From DASZHJ01 sp035541215 (GTDB lineage Bacteria; Pseudomonadota; Alphaproteobacteria; ATCC43930; CGMCC-115725), in the NCBI GenBank assembly GCA_035541215.1, contig DATKNV010000203.1, forward strand, positions 1-6,588: DNA of 6,588 bases. The letters run 5' to 3'. This document shows, piece by piece, positions 1 to 5,889 of the stretch (the stretch's first letter is position 1; every line of letters begins with the position of its first letter). The notes beneath the pieces are model-generated. The model did not search any database and was not told where the DNA came from. It was given only the letters and a program-made list of their open reading frames with translations. The translations under genes were made by a program, and so were the position numbers.

Positions 1-72
1 AAGATAGGCGCGAGGGGTGGGCTCGCGCAAGCGGGAGCGGAGCCACTATGCTGGGGGCTCGATCCCTGGCCC

Positions 73-77
73 AGGAG
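73..77 (+). promoter_or_regulatory. Ribosome binding site of the RidA-family gene
   Basis: AGGAG sits 8 bases before the ATG at 86. It decides the start against the longer open frame that begins at 17. Confidence 0.7.
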
Positions 78-85
78 CAATCCCC

Positions 86-547
86 ATGAGCATCGAGCAA
101 CGCCTCAAGGAGCTTAAAATCACCCTCGCCCCGGTGGGAAAGCCCATGGGGAGCTACGTCCATGCAAAGCGCGTCGGCAACCTCCTCTATCTCGCGGGCA
201 AGGGGCCGCTTTACCCCGACGGCAAGATGCCCAAGGGGAAGCTCGGCGCGGGCATGAGCGTCGAGGAGGGCTATCGCCACGCGCGCCAGGTGGGGCTCGT
301 GCTGATCGCCGCCATGAAGGAGGCGCTCGGCGGCGATCTCGACCGGGTCGCCGACATCGTCAAGGTCCTGGGAATGGTGAACGCCGCGCCCGATTTCGAG
401 GATCACCCCAAGGTGATCAACGGCTGCTCCGACCTCTTCGTGGAGGTCTTCGGCGAGCACGGCCGCCACGCGCGCTCCGCCGTGGGCATGAGCTCGCTCC
501 CGGCGGGCATCCCCGTGGAGATCGAGGTCATCGTCGCCGTGAAATAG
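86..547 (+). CDS. RidA/YjgF/YER057c/UK114-family protein (probable enamine/imine deaminase)
   Basis: This 153-residue protein belongs to the RidA superfamily, whose characterised members are small cytosolic trimers that hydrolyse reactive enamine/imine intermediates from PLP enzymes. The family C-terminal signature is clear: HARSAVGMSSLPAGIPVEIE, in which R130 matches the substrate-binding Arg105 of E. coli RidA and E145, at the same spacing, matches Glu120. The N-terminal part (GSYVHAKRVGNLLYLAGKGP, residues 22-41) and the insert-containing length of about 150 residues fit the longer YjgF-like subfamily rather than the 128-residue RidA itself, so the substrate is open. I chose the ATG at 86 because AGGAG lies at 73-77 with an 8-base spacer; an in-frame extension back to position 17 has no family similarity. 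It converges with the glycosyltransferase gene, with 6 bases between the stop codons. No convincing promoter is seen in the 85 bases upstream. Confidence 0.93.
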   Translation: MSIEQRLKELKITLAPVGKPMGSYVHAKRVGNLLYLAGKGPLYPDGKMPKGKLGAGMSVEEGYRHARQVGLVLIAAMKEALGGDLDRVADIVKVLGMVNAAPDFEDHPKVINGCSDLFVEVFGEHGRHARSAVGMSSLPAGIPVEIEVIVAVK

Positions 548-563
548 CGGAGCTCAGCTCCGC
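547..563. terminator. Convergent hairpin between the RidA and glycosyltransferase genes
   Basis: GCGGAGC, TCA, GCTCCGC form a perfect 7-bp GC-rich stem with a 3-base loop (8 bp if the loop is counted as one base). The first base of the stem is the last base of the ridA stop codon, and the loop read on the minus strand is the TGA stop of the glycosyltransferase gene. On the minus strand the stem is followed by TATTTC, a short U-rich stretch, so intrinsic termination is more plausible for the glycosyltransferase transcript. The plus-strand side has no T run. Confidence 0.45.
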
Positions 564-1663
564 CGCGGCAGCCGCTCGAGCGCGGTCGCCCACTCGCGCG
601 CGCGCCCGGTCCAGTCATAGGCCGCGCGCGCATGGGCGCGCTCCCGAGCGACGATCGACTCGAATTCCTGCGGCTTCTGCCGCGCCGTCTCCGCCACGGC
701 GATGGTGAGCCGCGCGAAGTCGCGCACCATGCGCATCGAATCCTGCGACACCTCCATGGTGAAGGCGAAGCCCGCCGTGGTCTCCGGCAGCGCGCCGAGC
801 TTCGTCGTCAGCAGCAGCGCCCCCGCCGCCATCGCCTCCATCGCGGCGATGCAGGAGGTCTCCGCGAAGACGTTGGGATAGGCGAGGATGTCGGCGGCGC
901 CGAGCGCCTCGGCGAGCTCCGCCTGCGGCAACGAGCCCACATACTCGACCCCCGGCAGCGCGCGGGCGAGGTCGTAGAGCACGCCGTACTCGTCCGCATC
1001 CCCGGTGACCTGATAGACGCCCATGCTCGAGAACACCTGGAGCCGCGCGCCCGGTATCGCCTTGGCGATCGCGGGGAAGGCCGACAGCAGCAGCCAGAGG
1101 CCGCGGAAGGGCGTGCTCGTGTAGAAGAGCACCGGCGGCTCGCCCGTCAGGAAGAAGGGCTCGCGCCGGCGCTCCAGCCGCTGGAAGGGCGGCGAGACCG
1201 CATTCCGCACGATGGTGATGCGCTCGGGCCTGATGCCGAAGGCCTGCGCGTAGCTGCGTGCCTGCCACTCGCTCACGAGGAAGAATCCGTCCCAGGCGAG
1301 ACGCTCGTTCACGTCCTTGAGGGCGGCGATCGCGGATTGATCCGCCGCGTGCTGCGACCAGAGGACGAGACGAGATTTGACCCCGGCCGCGCGGAGCTGC
1401 TTCCCCATGGCGCCGTTCAGCACCACCACGGCGTCGCGGCTGCTGAGATGCGCCGGGTCGATCCCGGCGGCGAAGCTCGTACAGCGGACGCCCGCGTAGT
1501 CGCCGGGGGCGGCCGTGTTGTTGAGCAATGCCACCTCGTGCCCCTGCTCCGCGAGGCTCGTCGCGAGATAGCAGAGCGCGGATTGGCTGCCGCCCAAGGG
1601 CCGCTCCCGGGGCGTGAGCGGCGTGTAGTCCCAGGGAATGGGGTCGATGAATGCAATTTTCAT
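554..1663 (-). CDS. Glycosyltransferase, GT4-like (GT-B fold)
   Basis: A 369-residue cytosolic glycosyltransferase of the GT-B, family-4 type, expected to transfer a sugar from a nucleotide-sugar donor. The N-terminal acceptor domain opens with a beta strand and a glycine-rich turn (MKIAFIDPIP, then GGSQSALCYLA at 24-34). The C-terminal donor domain begins near residue 178 with LFYTSTPFRGLWLLLSAF, where R187-G188 occupies the usual phosphate-contact position. It carries the family EX7E motif, E268 to E276, within FAETSCIAAMEAMAAG. There is no signal peptide or membrane segment. The donor and acceptor sugars cannot be read from the sequence. The ATG at 1663 starts exactly at the conserved first strand, although the ribosome binding site upstream is weak. 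The gene diverges from the TPR/GT41 gene across 128 bases, which suggests, without proving, a shared role in surface glycan synthesis or protein glycosylation. It converges with the RidA-family gene. Confidence 0.88.
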   Translation of the reverse strand: MKIAFIDPIPWDYTPLTPRERPLGGSQSALCYLATSLAEQGHEVALLNNTAAPGDYAGVRCTSFAAGIDPAHLSSRDAVVVLNGAMGKQLRAAGVKSRLVLWSQHAADQSAIAALKDVNERLAWDGFFLVSEWQARSYAQAFGIRPERITIVRNAVSPPFQRLERRREPFFLTGEPPVLFYTSTPFRGLWLLLSAFPAIAKAIPGARLQVFSSMGVYQVTGDADEYGVLYDLARALPGVEYVGSLPQAELAEALGAADILAYPNVFAETSCIAAMEAMAAGALLLTTKLGALPETTAGFAFTMEVSQDSMRMVRDFARLTIAVAETARQKPQEFESIVARERAHARAAYDWTGRAREWATALERLPRRS

Positions 1664-1690
1664 GGGCCGCCGCTCGCTTCGGGTGCGGGA

Positions 1691-1719
1691 GAACTAAGCG
1701 ACCGCGCGGTGATTGGCAA
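1691..1719 (-). promoter_or_regulatory. Possible promoter of the glycosyltransferase gene
   Basis: On the minus strand TTGCCA (1719-1714, five of six matches to TTGACA) is followed after 17 bases by TAGTTC (1696-1691, a poor -10). A transcript would start near 1684, about 20 bases before the ATG. The spacer contains the perfect 10-base palindrome ACCGCGCGGT at 1701-1710, which could be an operator or chance in GC-rich DNA. Confidence 0.3.
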
Positions 1720-1778
1720 TGGGGCGCGTTGGCGCCGCTCGATCGAAGATTCGGTCTGGCGGCATTCGATTCATTCGC

Positions 1779-1787
1779 TATAAGAGG
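1779..1787 (+). promoter_or_regulatory. Overlapping -10-like element and ribosome binding site before the TPR/GT41 gene
   Basis: TATAAG at 1779-1784 matches five of six bases of a -10 element, and AAGAGG at 1782-1787 is a ribosome-binding-like sequence 4 bases before the ATG at 1792. If TATAAG is the -10, transcription would begin at or next to the start codon and the mRNA would be leaderless. If AAGAGG is the ribosome binding site, the promoter lies further upstream. No good -35 is seen at the right distance. Confidence 0.35.
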
Positions 1788-1791
1788 CGCC

Positions 1792-3639
1792 ATGGCGACG
1801 ATCCCCGAAGTGCTCAACACGGCGCTCGAGCATCACCGTGCCGGCCGGCTCGACCAGTCGGAGGCGCTTTACAAGTACATCCTCGCGCGGATGCCCGCCC
1901 ATCCCGATGCGCTGCACCTGCTGGGGATGGCGGCGCACCAGCGGGGACGGCACCAGGAGGCCTTCGCCCTCATCCAGCGCGCGATCCAGAGCAACGGCAC
2001 CGTTCCGGAATATTTCGACCATCTGGGCGTGGTGCTGATCTCGCTCGGGCGCTACGAGGAGGCGATCGGCACGATCCGGCACGCGCTCGGCATGCAGGAG
2101 AACCGCCCCAATACCTGGATCGCCTTGGGCCGCGCGCAGATGAGCCTCGGACGGGTCCAGCGCGCGCTCGACAGCTTCAAGAAGGCGCTGGAGATCGATC
2201 CCGAGAACGTCGACGCGCTCTCCAATCTCGGCGTTTGCTACTACGAACTCGAGCGGCTCGAGGAGGCGAAGGAGAAGTTCCAGGCGGCGCTCGCGCGCAA
2301 CACCAACATCGCCGCGATCTGGAACAACATGGGCGCGATCCAGATCGAGCAGGGCGACGCCGACGCCAGCGTCGAGGCGTATGAGGAGGCGATCCGGCGC
2401 GATAGCGGCTACTCCCAGGCCTACTGCAACCGGCTCATGAACGAGCAGTACCGGCCGGTGGTGACGCCGGAGAAGCTCCTGGAGCTCAGCATCGGCTGGG
2501 ACAAGCTCTATTCGCCGCAGCCCGTGCCGCAGCTCCCGGCGCGCCCCCGCAATCCCGGCGAGCCCATCCGCGTGGGCTTCGTCTCGCCCGATCTCTGCCG
2601 CGCGCCCGTCGGATACTTCATCTGCGGCATGCTGCGCTTCCTCGACCGGCGCGAGATCGTGCCCTTGATCTACTCGACGACGCCGCGCGTCGACGACCTC
2701 TCCGTGGACATCAAGCGCCACACGGCGCTCTGGCGCGACGTGCGCGCCTTCTCCGACGACAAGCTCCTGACCTCGATCCGCGCGGATCAGGTGGACGTGC
2801 TCTTCGACCTCGCGGGGCACACCAAGGGGAACCGGCTCCGCGTCTTCGCGCGGCGGGCGGCGCCGGTGCAGGTGACATGGGCGGGCTACGTCGGCACCAC
2901 CGGGATCGGCGCCATGGACTACATCATCGGCGACCGCTGGCAGATCCCCGAGGATTTCGAGCGGTTCTATACCGAGCGCGTGCTGCGCATGGAGCACGAC
3001 TACGTCTGCTACGAGCCGCCGCCCTATTCGCCGCCGGTGGGGCCGCTCCCGGCGGAGCGCAACGGCTACGTCACCTTCGGCGGCTTCCACAACGTCGGCA
3101 AGGCGGGCGCGCTCTCGGTCTCGACCTGGGCCAAGGTGCTGCACGCGGTGCCGGGCTCGAAGCTGATCCTCACCTACAAGAAGCTCAACGACCCCGTGGT
3201 CGAGGTGCGGCTGCGCAAGCGCTTCGACGAGGCCGGCATCGCGCGCGAGCGCGTCATCGTCGAGGGCTCGACGCCGCATTGGGCCCTGCTCAACCGCTAC
3301 AACGACGTCGACATCGGCCTCGACAGCCGGCCCTATAGCGGCGGCCTGACCACGCTCGAGGCGATGTGGATGGGAGTGCCGGTGGTGACGACGCCCGGCC
3401 GCACCTTCGCGGGACGGCATTCGCTCACCCACCTCGCCAATGCCGGCGTCCCCGAGCTCGCGGCATCCGACGAGGAGGGCTACGTCAAGCTCGCGGCCGA
3501 GCTCTCGAGCGATCTGCCGCGCCTTGCGGAATATCGCCGCACGCTCCGGCCGCGCCTCGTCGACAGCCCGATCATGAACCCGCGCGCCTTCGCGCGGGAG
3601 TTCACGGCGCTGATGCAGCGGATCGTGAAATCGGGCTGA
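1792..3639 (+). CDS. TPR-repeat protein with GT41 domain (SPINDLY/O-GlcNAc-transferase-like)
   Basis: A 615-residue two-part cytosolic protein. Six consecutive 34-residue TPR units fill residues 7-210, with typical W/L-x2-L-G and A-x3-Y/F patterns; they normally bind protein partners or acceptors. From about 258 comes a GT41 catalytic region: GFVSPDLCRAPVGYF (262-276), DVLFDLAGHTKGNRL (335-349), APVQVTWAGYVGTTG (357-371), the donor-binding region with K437 aligning to the UDP-contacting lysine of human OGT (Lys842), and YSGGLTTLEAMWMGVPVVT (515-533) with the phosphate-contacting TT pair at 520-521. The family transfers a sugar, GlcNAc or fucose in eukaryotes, to protein Ser/Thr; bacterial substrates are mostly unknown, with flagellin among the possibilities. 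Oddly, the histidine usual in the first motif (His498 of human OGT) is Ala271. The start at 1792 was chosen over an open frame back to 1651 because TPR1 begins right after it and the extension overlaps the divergent gene. The 3' end converges with the 31-residue gene. Confidence 0.9.
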   Translation: MATIPEVLNTALEHHRAGRLDQSEALYKYILARMPAHPDALHLLGMAAHQRGRHQEAFALIQRAIQSNGTVPEYFDHLGVVLISLGRYEEAIGTIRHALGMQENRPNTWIALGRAQMSLGRVQRALDSFKKALEIDPENVDALSNLGVCYYELERLEEAKEKFQAALARNTNIAAIWNNMGAIQIEQGDADASVEAYEEAIRRDSGYSQAYCNRLMNEQYRPVVTPEKLLELSIGWDKLYSPQPVPQLPARPRNPGEPIRVGFVSPDLCRAPVGYFICGMLRFLDRREIVPLIYSTTPRVDDLSVDIKRHTALWRDVRAFSDDKLLTSIRADQVDVLFDLAGHTKGNRLRVFARRAAPVQVTWAGYVGTTGIGAMDYIIGDRWQIPEDFERFYTERVLRMEHDYVCYEPPPYSPPVGPLPAERNGYVTFGGFHNVGKAGALSVSTWAKVLHAVPGSKLILTYKKLNDPVVEVRLRKRFDEAGIARERVIVEGSTPHWALLNRYNDVDIGLDSRPYSGGLTTLEAMWMGVPVVTTPGRTFAGRHSLTHLANAGVPELAASDEEGYVKLAAELSSDLPRLAEYRRTLRPRLVDSPIMNPRAFAREFTALMQRIVKSG

Positions 3640-3652
3640 GCCTCAGGGGCTC
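3638..3652. terminator. Small hairpin at the convergent 3' ends of the GT41 and 31-residue genes
   Basis: GAGCC, TCAGG, GGCTC form a 5-bp stem and 5-base loop. The stem begins inside the GT41 stop codon, and the loop contains the stop codon of the opposing small gene (TGA on minus, 3645-3643). No T run follows on either strand, so function as a terminator is weakly supported. Confidence 0.25.
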
Positions 3653-3738
3653 CGCCAGGAGGCCCAGGCGAGCGTCGCCATGAACAAGAGCGCCGCCGCG
3701 ATCGCCGCGATGAGATAGGCGTGTTCGCCGCTGGACAT
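3643..3738 (-). CDS. 31-residue single-pass membrane protein, CcmD-like in shape
   Basis: The start ATG at 3738 is preceded by GGAGG (3749-3745) at a 6-base spacing, the best ribosome binding site in the window. The product opens MSSGEHAY, then has one hydrophobic helix (LIAAIAAALLFMATLAWA, residues 9-26), and ends SWRSP. The layout of an AY near the start of the helix and an AS-x-R near its end resembles CcmD, the small inner-membrane subunit that works with CcmC and CcmE in haem delivery for cytochrome c maturation. That is a resemblance of shape in a very short protein, and no ccm genes are in view. A small accessory subunit of a terminal oxidase is an equally fair guess. A perfect FNR/FixK-type palindrome lies 61-74 bases upstream, so low-oxygen control is likely. 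It may also be read through from the ATPase-hydrolase operon on the same strand. Confidence 0.6.
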   Translation of the reverse strand: MSSGEHAYLIAAIAAALLFMATLAWASWRSP

Positions 3739-3744
3739 CGGCTT

Positions 3745-3749
3745 CCTCC
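3745..3749 (-). promoter_or_regulatory. Strong ribosome binding site of the 31-residue gene
   Basis: GGAGG on the minus strand, 6 bases before the ATG at 3738. It is the main evidence that this very short frame is translated, since the same frame stays open far upstream without any other start of this quality. Confidence 0.65.
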
Positions 3750-3798
3750 GAGCATTGCGCGATGCGCGGAAGGGTGAAGCGCCGCAACCCTTGGGTCG

Positions 3799-3812
3799 TT
3801 GATCTAGATCAA
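3799..3812 (-). promoter_or_regulatory. FNR/FixK-type anaerobox
   Basis: TTGATCTAGATCAA is a perfect 14-base palindrome and an exact match to the known FNR-family consensus TTGAT-N4-ATCAA. It lies in the 83-base gap between the hydrolase stop codon (3822) and the 31-residue gene (start 3738). Its centre is about 67 bases upstream of that ATG. If it activates from the usual -41.5 position, transcription would start near 3764, leaving a 5' leader of about 25 bases. No clear -10 is seen there, which is not unusual for activated promoters in GC-rich genomes. No plus-strand gene begins within 2 kb, so the small gene is the only sensible target. Confidence 0.7.
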
Positions 3813-3821
3813 ATCCCGCCG

Positions 3822-4829
3822 CTACCGCGTCGCCGTCAGCGTCTCCTGGGCATGGCGGTCGGCGCCGGAGGGGAGGGGGCCGTCGCGGTCGGCGAGCCAG
3901 GCCGCCACGTCCTTGCGCACGAGCGAGGCATCGAGGTCGCGCAGCAGCATGTGATAGCCGTTGGGATAGAAGGCGACCCGCCGCTGCTCGTCCGCCGGCA
4001 GCGCCGCCAGGAAGCGGCGCGTCGGCTCCTTCGGGATGACCTCGTCGCGATCGCCGTAAAGGAACAGCATCGGCGCGCGGAGGTGGGGCGCCGCCGCCGC
4101 CGCGTCGTCCATGAGGTCGACGAGCCCCTTGATGGCGGCGACCCGCGTCGCCTTGATCACGAGGGGATCGCGGGAGAGCGCGCGCAGCATCTCCGTGTTG
4201 TCGGAGGGCTTGATGTGGAGCCCCTCTCCCGTGAGGGTCATGCCGGGGACGACGCCGTCGGCGAGCCAGAGCGCCGCGCGCTCGAGCGCCGTCATGCTGC
4301 TGCGGCCCCAGACCGCGGGTGCCACGACCACGAGCGCGTCCGCGGCCGGGGGCGGCGTGCCCTCGGCGCCGGTCGCGGCGACGATCGCGATCGCGCCGCC
4401 CATGCTCTCGCCGAGGATGACGAGGGGGCGGCCGGGATAGCGCTGCCGCAGCAGCGCCGAGACCTCCTGGACATCGAGGGCGAGGCGCTGGGCGCCGACC
4501 CAGCCGCCGCGGTTCGGCGCCTCGCCGAAGCCGCGCTGGTCGTAGGCGTAGGTTGCGATCCCCAGCTTCGTCCAATCCTCCGCCGGCTCCGCAAAGGCGC
4601 TCGAATAGTCGTTGAAGCCGTGGAGCGCGAGAATGACCGCCTTGGTCTCGCCCTCGGGCCGCCAGGCCCTGAGCGGCAGCGCCGCGCCGTCGTCGGCGAC
4701 GAACTCGGTCGCGGTCAGACGCGGTGCGAGCGAGCCCGGCGGCGCCGGCGGCGGGGAGAGCGGCGGCGCCGCGCAAGCGCCGAGCAGCAGCGCCGCGGCG
4801 AGCACGGCGAGGCCGAGCGCCCGCTTCAT
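3822..4829 (-). CDS. Lipoprotein alpha/beta hydrolase (monoacylglycerol lipase/lysophospholipase-like)
   Basis: A 335-residue protein with a lipoprotein signal peptide: MKR, a hydrophobic stretch, and the lipobox LGAC with the lipidated cysteine at 19. A proline-rich linker (22-31) follows. The residue after the cysteine is alanine, not aspartate, so by the enterobacterial Lol rule an outer-membrane location is likely. The hydrolase domain has the full set of elements: an HG oxyanion element (H70-G71 in LALHGFND), the nucleophile elbow GESMGG with S142, the acid D262 in YGDRDEVIP, and the histidine H293 in NGYHML. DQRGFGEAPNRGGW (97-110) is typical of the Hydrolase_4/PldB-like group, which cleaves acylglycerols or lysophospholipids; the real substrate is not readable. 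The start ATG overlaps the stop of the ABC ATPase gene (ATGA), with GGGAGAG just upstream inside that gene, so the two are translationally coupled. Confidence 0.88.
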   Translation of the reverse strand: MKRALGLAVLAAALLLGACAAPPLSPPPAPPGSLAPRLTATEFVADDGAALPLRAWRPEGETKAVILALHGFNDYSSAFAEPAEDWTKLGIATYAYDQRGFGEAPNRGGWVGAQRLALDVQEVSALLRQRYPGRPLVILGESMGGAIAIVAATGAEGTPPPAADALVVVAPAVWGRSSMTALERAALWLADGVVPGMTLTGEGLHIKPSDNTEMLRALSRDPLVIKATRVAAIKGLVDLMDDAAAAAPHLRAPMLFLYGDRDEVIPKEPTRRFLAALPADEQRRVAFYPNGYHMLLRDLDASLVRKDVAAWLADRDGPLPSGADRHAQETLTATR

Positions 4830-5815
4830 CGCGCTCTCCCGGTGAGCTGGAGGAAGATGTCCTCGAGATCGGTCTCCTCGCTCTTGATGTCGCGGACGGC
4901 GAGGCCCGCGGCCTGGATTGCCGCCAGAACCGGCGCCAGCGTCGTCGCGCTCTGGCGGTAATGGAGGAGCAGCCGGTCCGGCGCCGCCAGCGAGAGACCC
5001 AGCGCCGCGAGCGCCGGCGGGAGCGCCGCGAGCGGCTGCGCCAGCAGGAAGGTCAGCGTCTTCGCGTCGATCCGGCCCACCAGCGCCTCCGTCGTGTCGC
5101 AGGCGACGACGCGGCCCTTGTCGATGATCGCGATCCGCTCGCAGAGTGTCTCCGCCTCCTCGAGATAGTGCGTCGTGAGGAGGATCGTGGTCCCGGCGGC
5201 GTTGAGCTGGCGCACGAGATCCCAGAGCTGGCGGCGGAGCTCCACGTCGACCCCCGCGGTCGGCTCGTCGAGCACCAGCACCGGCGGCGCATGCACCATC
5301 GCCTTGCCGATCATGAGGCGCCGCTTCATGCCGCCGGAGAGCGTGCGCGAATAGGCGTCCGCCTGCGGCAGCAAGGCGAGCGACGCCAGGATCGCCTCGG
5401 TGCGGCGCTCGGATTTGCGCACGCCGTAGAGGCCCGCTTGCAAGTCCAGAAGCTCGCGCGGGGTGAAGAAGGCGTCGATGTTGAGCTCCTGCGCCACGAC
5501 CCCGATCGCCGCCCGCGCCTGGCGCGGCTCGCGCTCGGCGTCGATGCCCCAGATGCGGACATCGCCCGCGGTCTTGATGACGAGGCCCGCGAGGATGTTG
5601 ATGAGCGTCGACTTCCCCGCCCCATTGGGACCGAGCAGCCCGAAGATCGCGCCGCGGGGGATCTCGAGGTCGACGTTATCGAGCGCGAGCTTGTCCGGCT
5701 GCCGGTTGCTGCCGCGGTAGATCTTCGTGAGCCTTTTCACCTCGACCGCGAGCGCGGGGCCGACGGCGTCGCTCGCGGCCGCTGCTGGAGGAGAGCGCGT
5801 GAGGGGGTCGTTCAC
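4826..5815 (-). CDS. ABC transporter ATP-binding protein, ABC-2 export type (YadG/DrrA-like)
   Basis: A complete ABC ATPase of 329 residues from the GTG at 5815. It has Walker A GPNGAGKST (62-70), Q-loop Q109, signature LSGGMKRRL (159-167), Walker B VLVLDEP with D183-E184, D-loop AGVD (187-190) and switch H216 in TTHYLEE. A C-terminal extension of roughly 80 residues ending DLEDIFLQLTGR is typical of ATPases that drive ABC-2 permeases exporting lipids, glycans or drugs. No membrane partner is encoded here. The next gene in the operon is the lipoprotein hydrolase, joined by a 4-base ATGA overlap. The start is uncertain: an in-frame ATG at 5899 would give 357 residues but overlaps the divergent zinc-finger gene by 10 bases and has no ribosome binding site, and the extra residues show no family similarity. 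The GTG has only a weak GAG-type site. Confidence 0.88.
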   Translation of the reverse strand: MNDPLTRSPPAAAASDAVGPALAVEVKRLTKIYRGSNRQPDKLALDNVDLEIPRGAIFGLLGPNGAGKSTLINILAGLVIKTAGDVRIWGIDAEREPRQARAAIGVVAQELNIDAFFTPRELLDLQAGLYGVRKSERRTEAILASLALLPQADAYSRTLSGGMKRRLMIGKAMVHAPPVLVLDEPTAGVDVELRRQLWDLVRQLNAAGTTILLTTHYLEEAETLCERIAIIDKGRVVACDTTEALVGRIDAKTLTFLLAQPLAALPPALAALGLSLAAPDRLLLHYRQSATTLAPVLAAIQAAGLAVRDIKSEETDLEDIFLQLTGRAR

Positions 5816-5825
5816 CAGCGTCTCA

Positions 5826-5853
5826 TTGATTGTGCTGCCGCAATCGGTATCAT
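5826..5853 (+). promoter_or_regulatory. Probable promoter of the zinc-finger/polA unit
   Basis: TTGATT (5826-5831, matching the TTGA core of a -35) and TATCAT (5848-5853, five of six matches to TATAAT) are 16 bases apart. Transcription would begin near 5860, about 30 bases before the ATG at 5890. It lies in the 74-base divergent gap, just upstream of the GTG of the ABC ATPase gene. Confidence 0.45.
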
Positions 5854-5889
5854 CCGCGCGCACTCCTCTCAAGAGCGGACCCCAAGGCG

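Noticed and set aside
47..52. TATGCT as a -10 element for the RidA-family gene
   Set aside because: No -35 element is visible at a suitable distance and the upstream sequence is cut by the window edge.
632..1783. Long plus-strand open frame of 383 codons opposite the glycosyltransferase gene
   Set aside because: Its product is rich in Arg, Glu and His with no recognisable domain, as expected for the antisense reading of a GC-rich gene; the minus-strand frame has clear GT4 motifs.
1651..1791. N-terminal extension of the TPR/GT41 protein by 47 residues
   Set aside because: It would overlap the divergent glycosyltransferase gene and has no family similarity; TPR1 begins directly after the ATG at 1792.
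1771..3432. 553-codon minus-strand open frame opposite the TPR/GT41 gene
   Set aside because: The composition is that of antisense GC-rich DNA, with no motifs, while the plus strand encodes ordered TPR units and GT41 motifs.
3787..3796. ACCC-TT-GGGT inverted repeat beside the anaerobox as a second operator or terminator
   Set aside because: A four-base stem with no T run; too short to support a function.
3643..4776. A 377-codon minus-strand frame ending at the same stop as the 31-residue gene
   Set aside because: Only its last 31 codons follow a strong ribosome binding site and make a sensible protein; the rest is a frame-shifted reading of the hydrolase gene.
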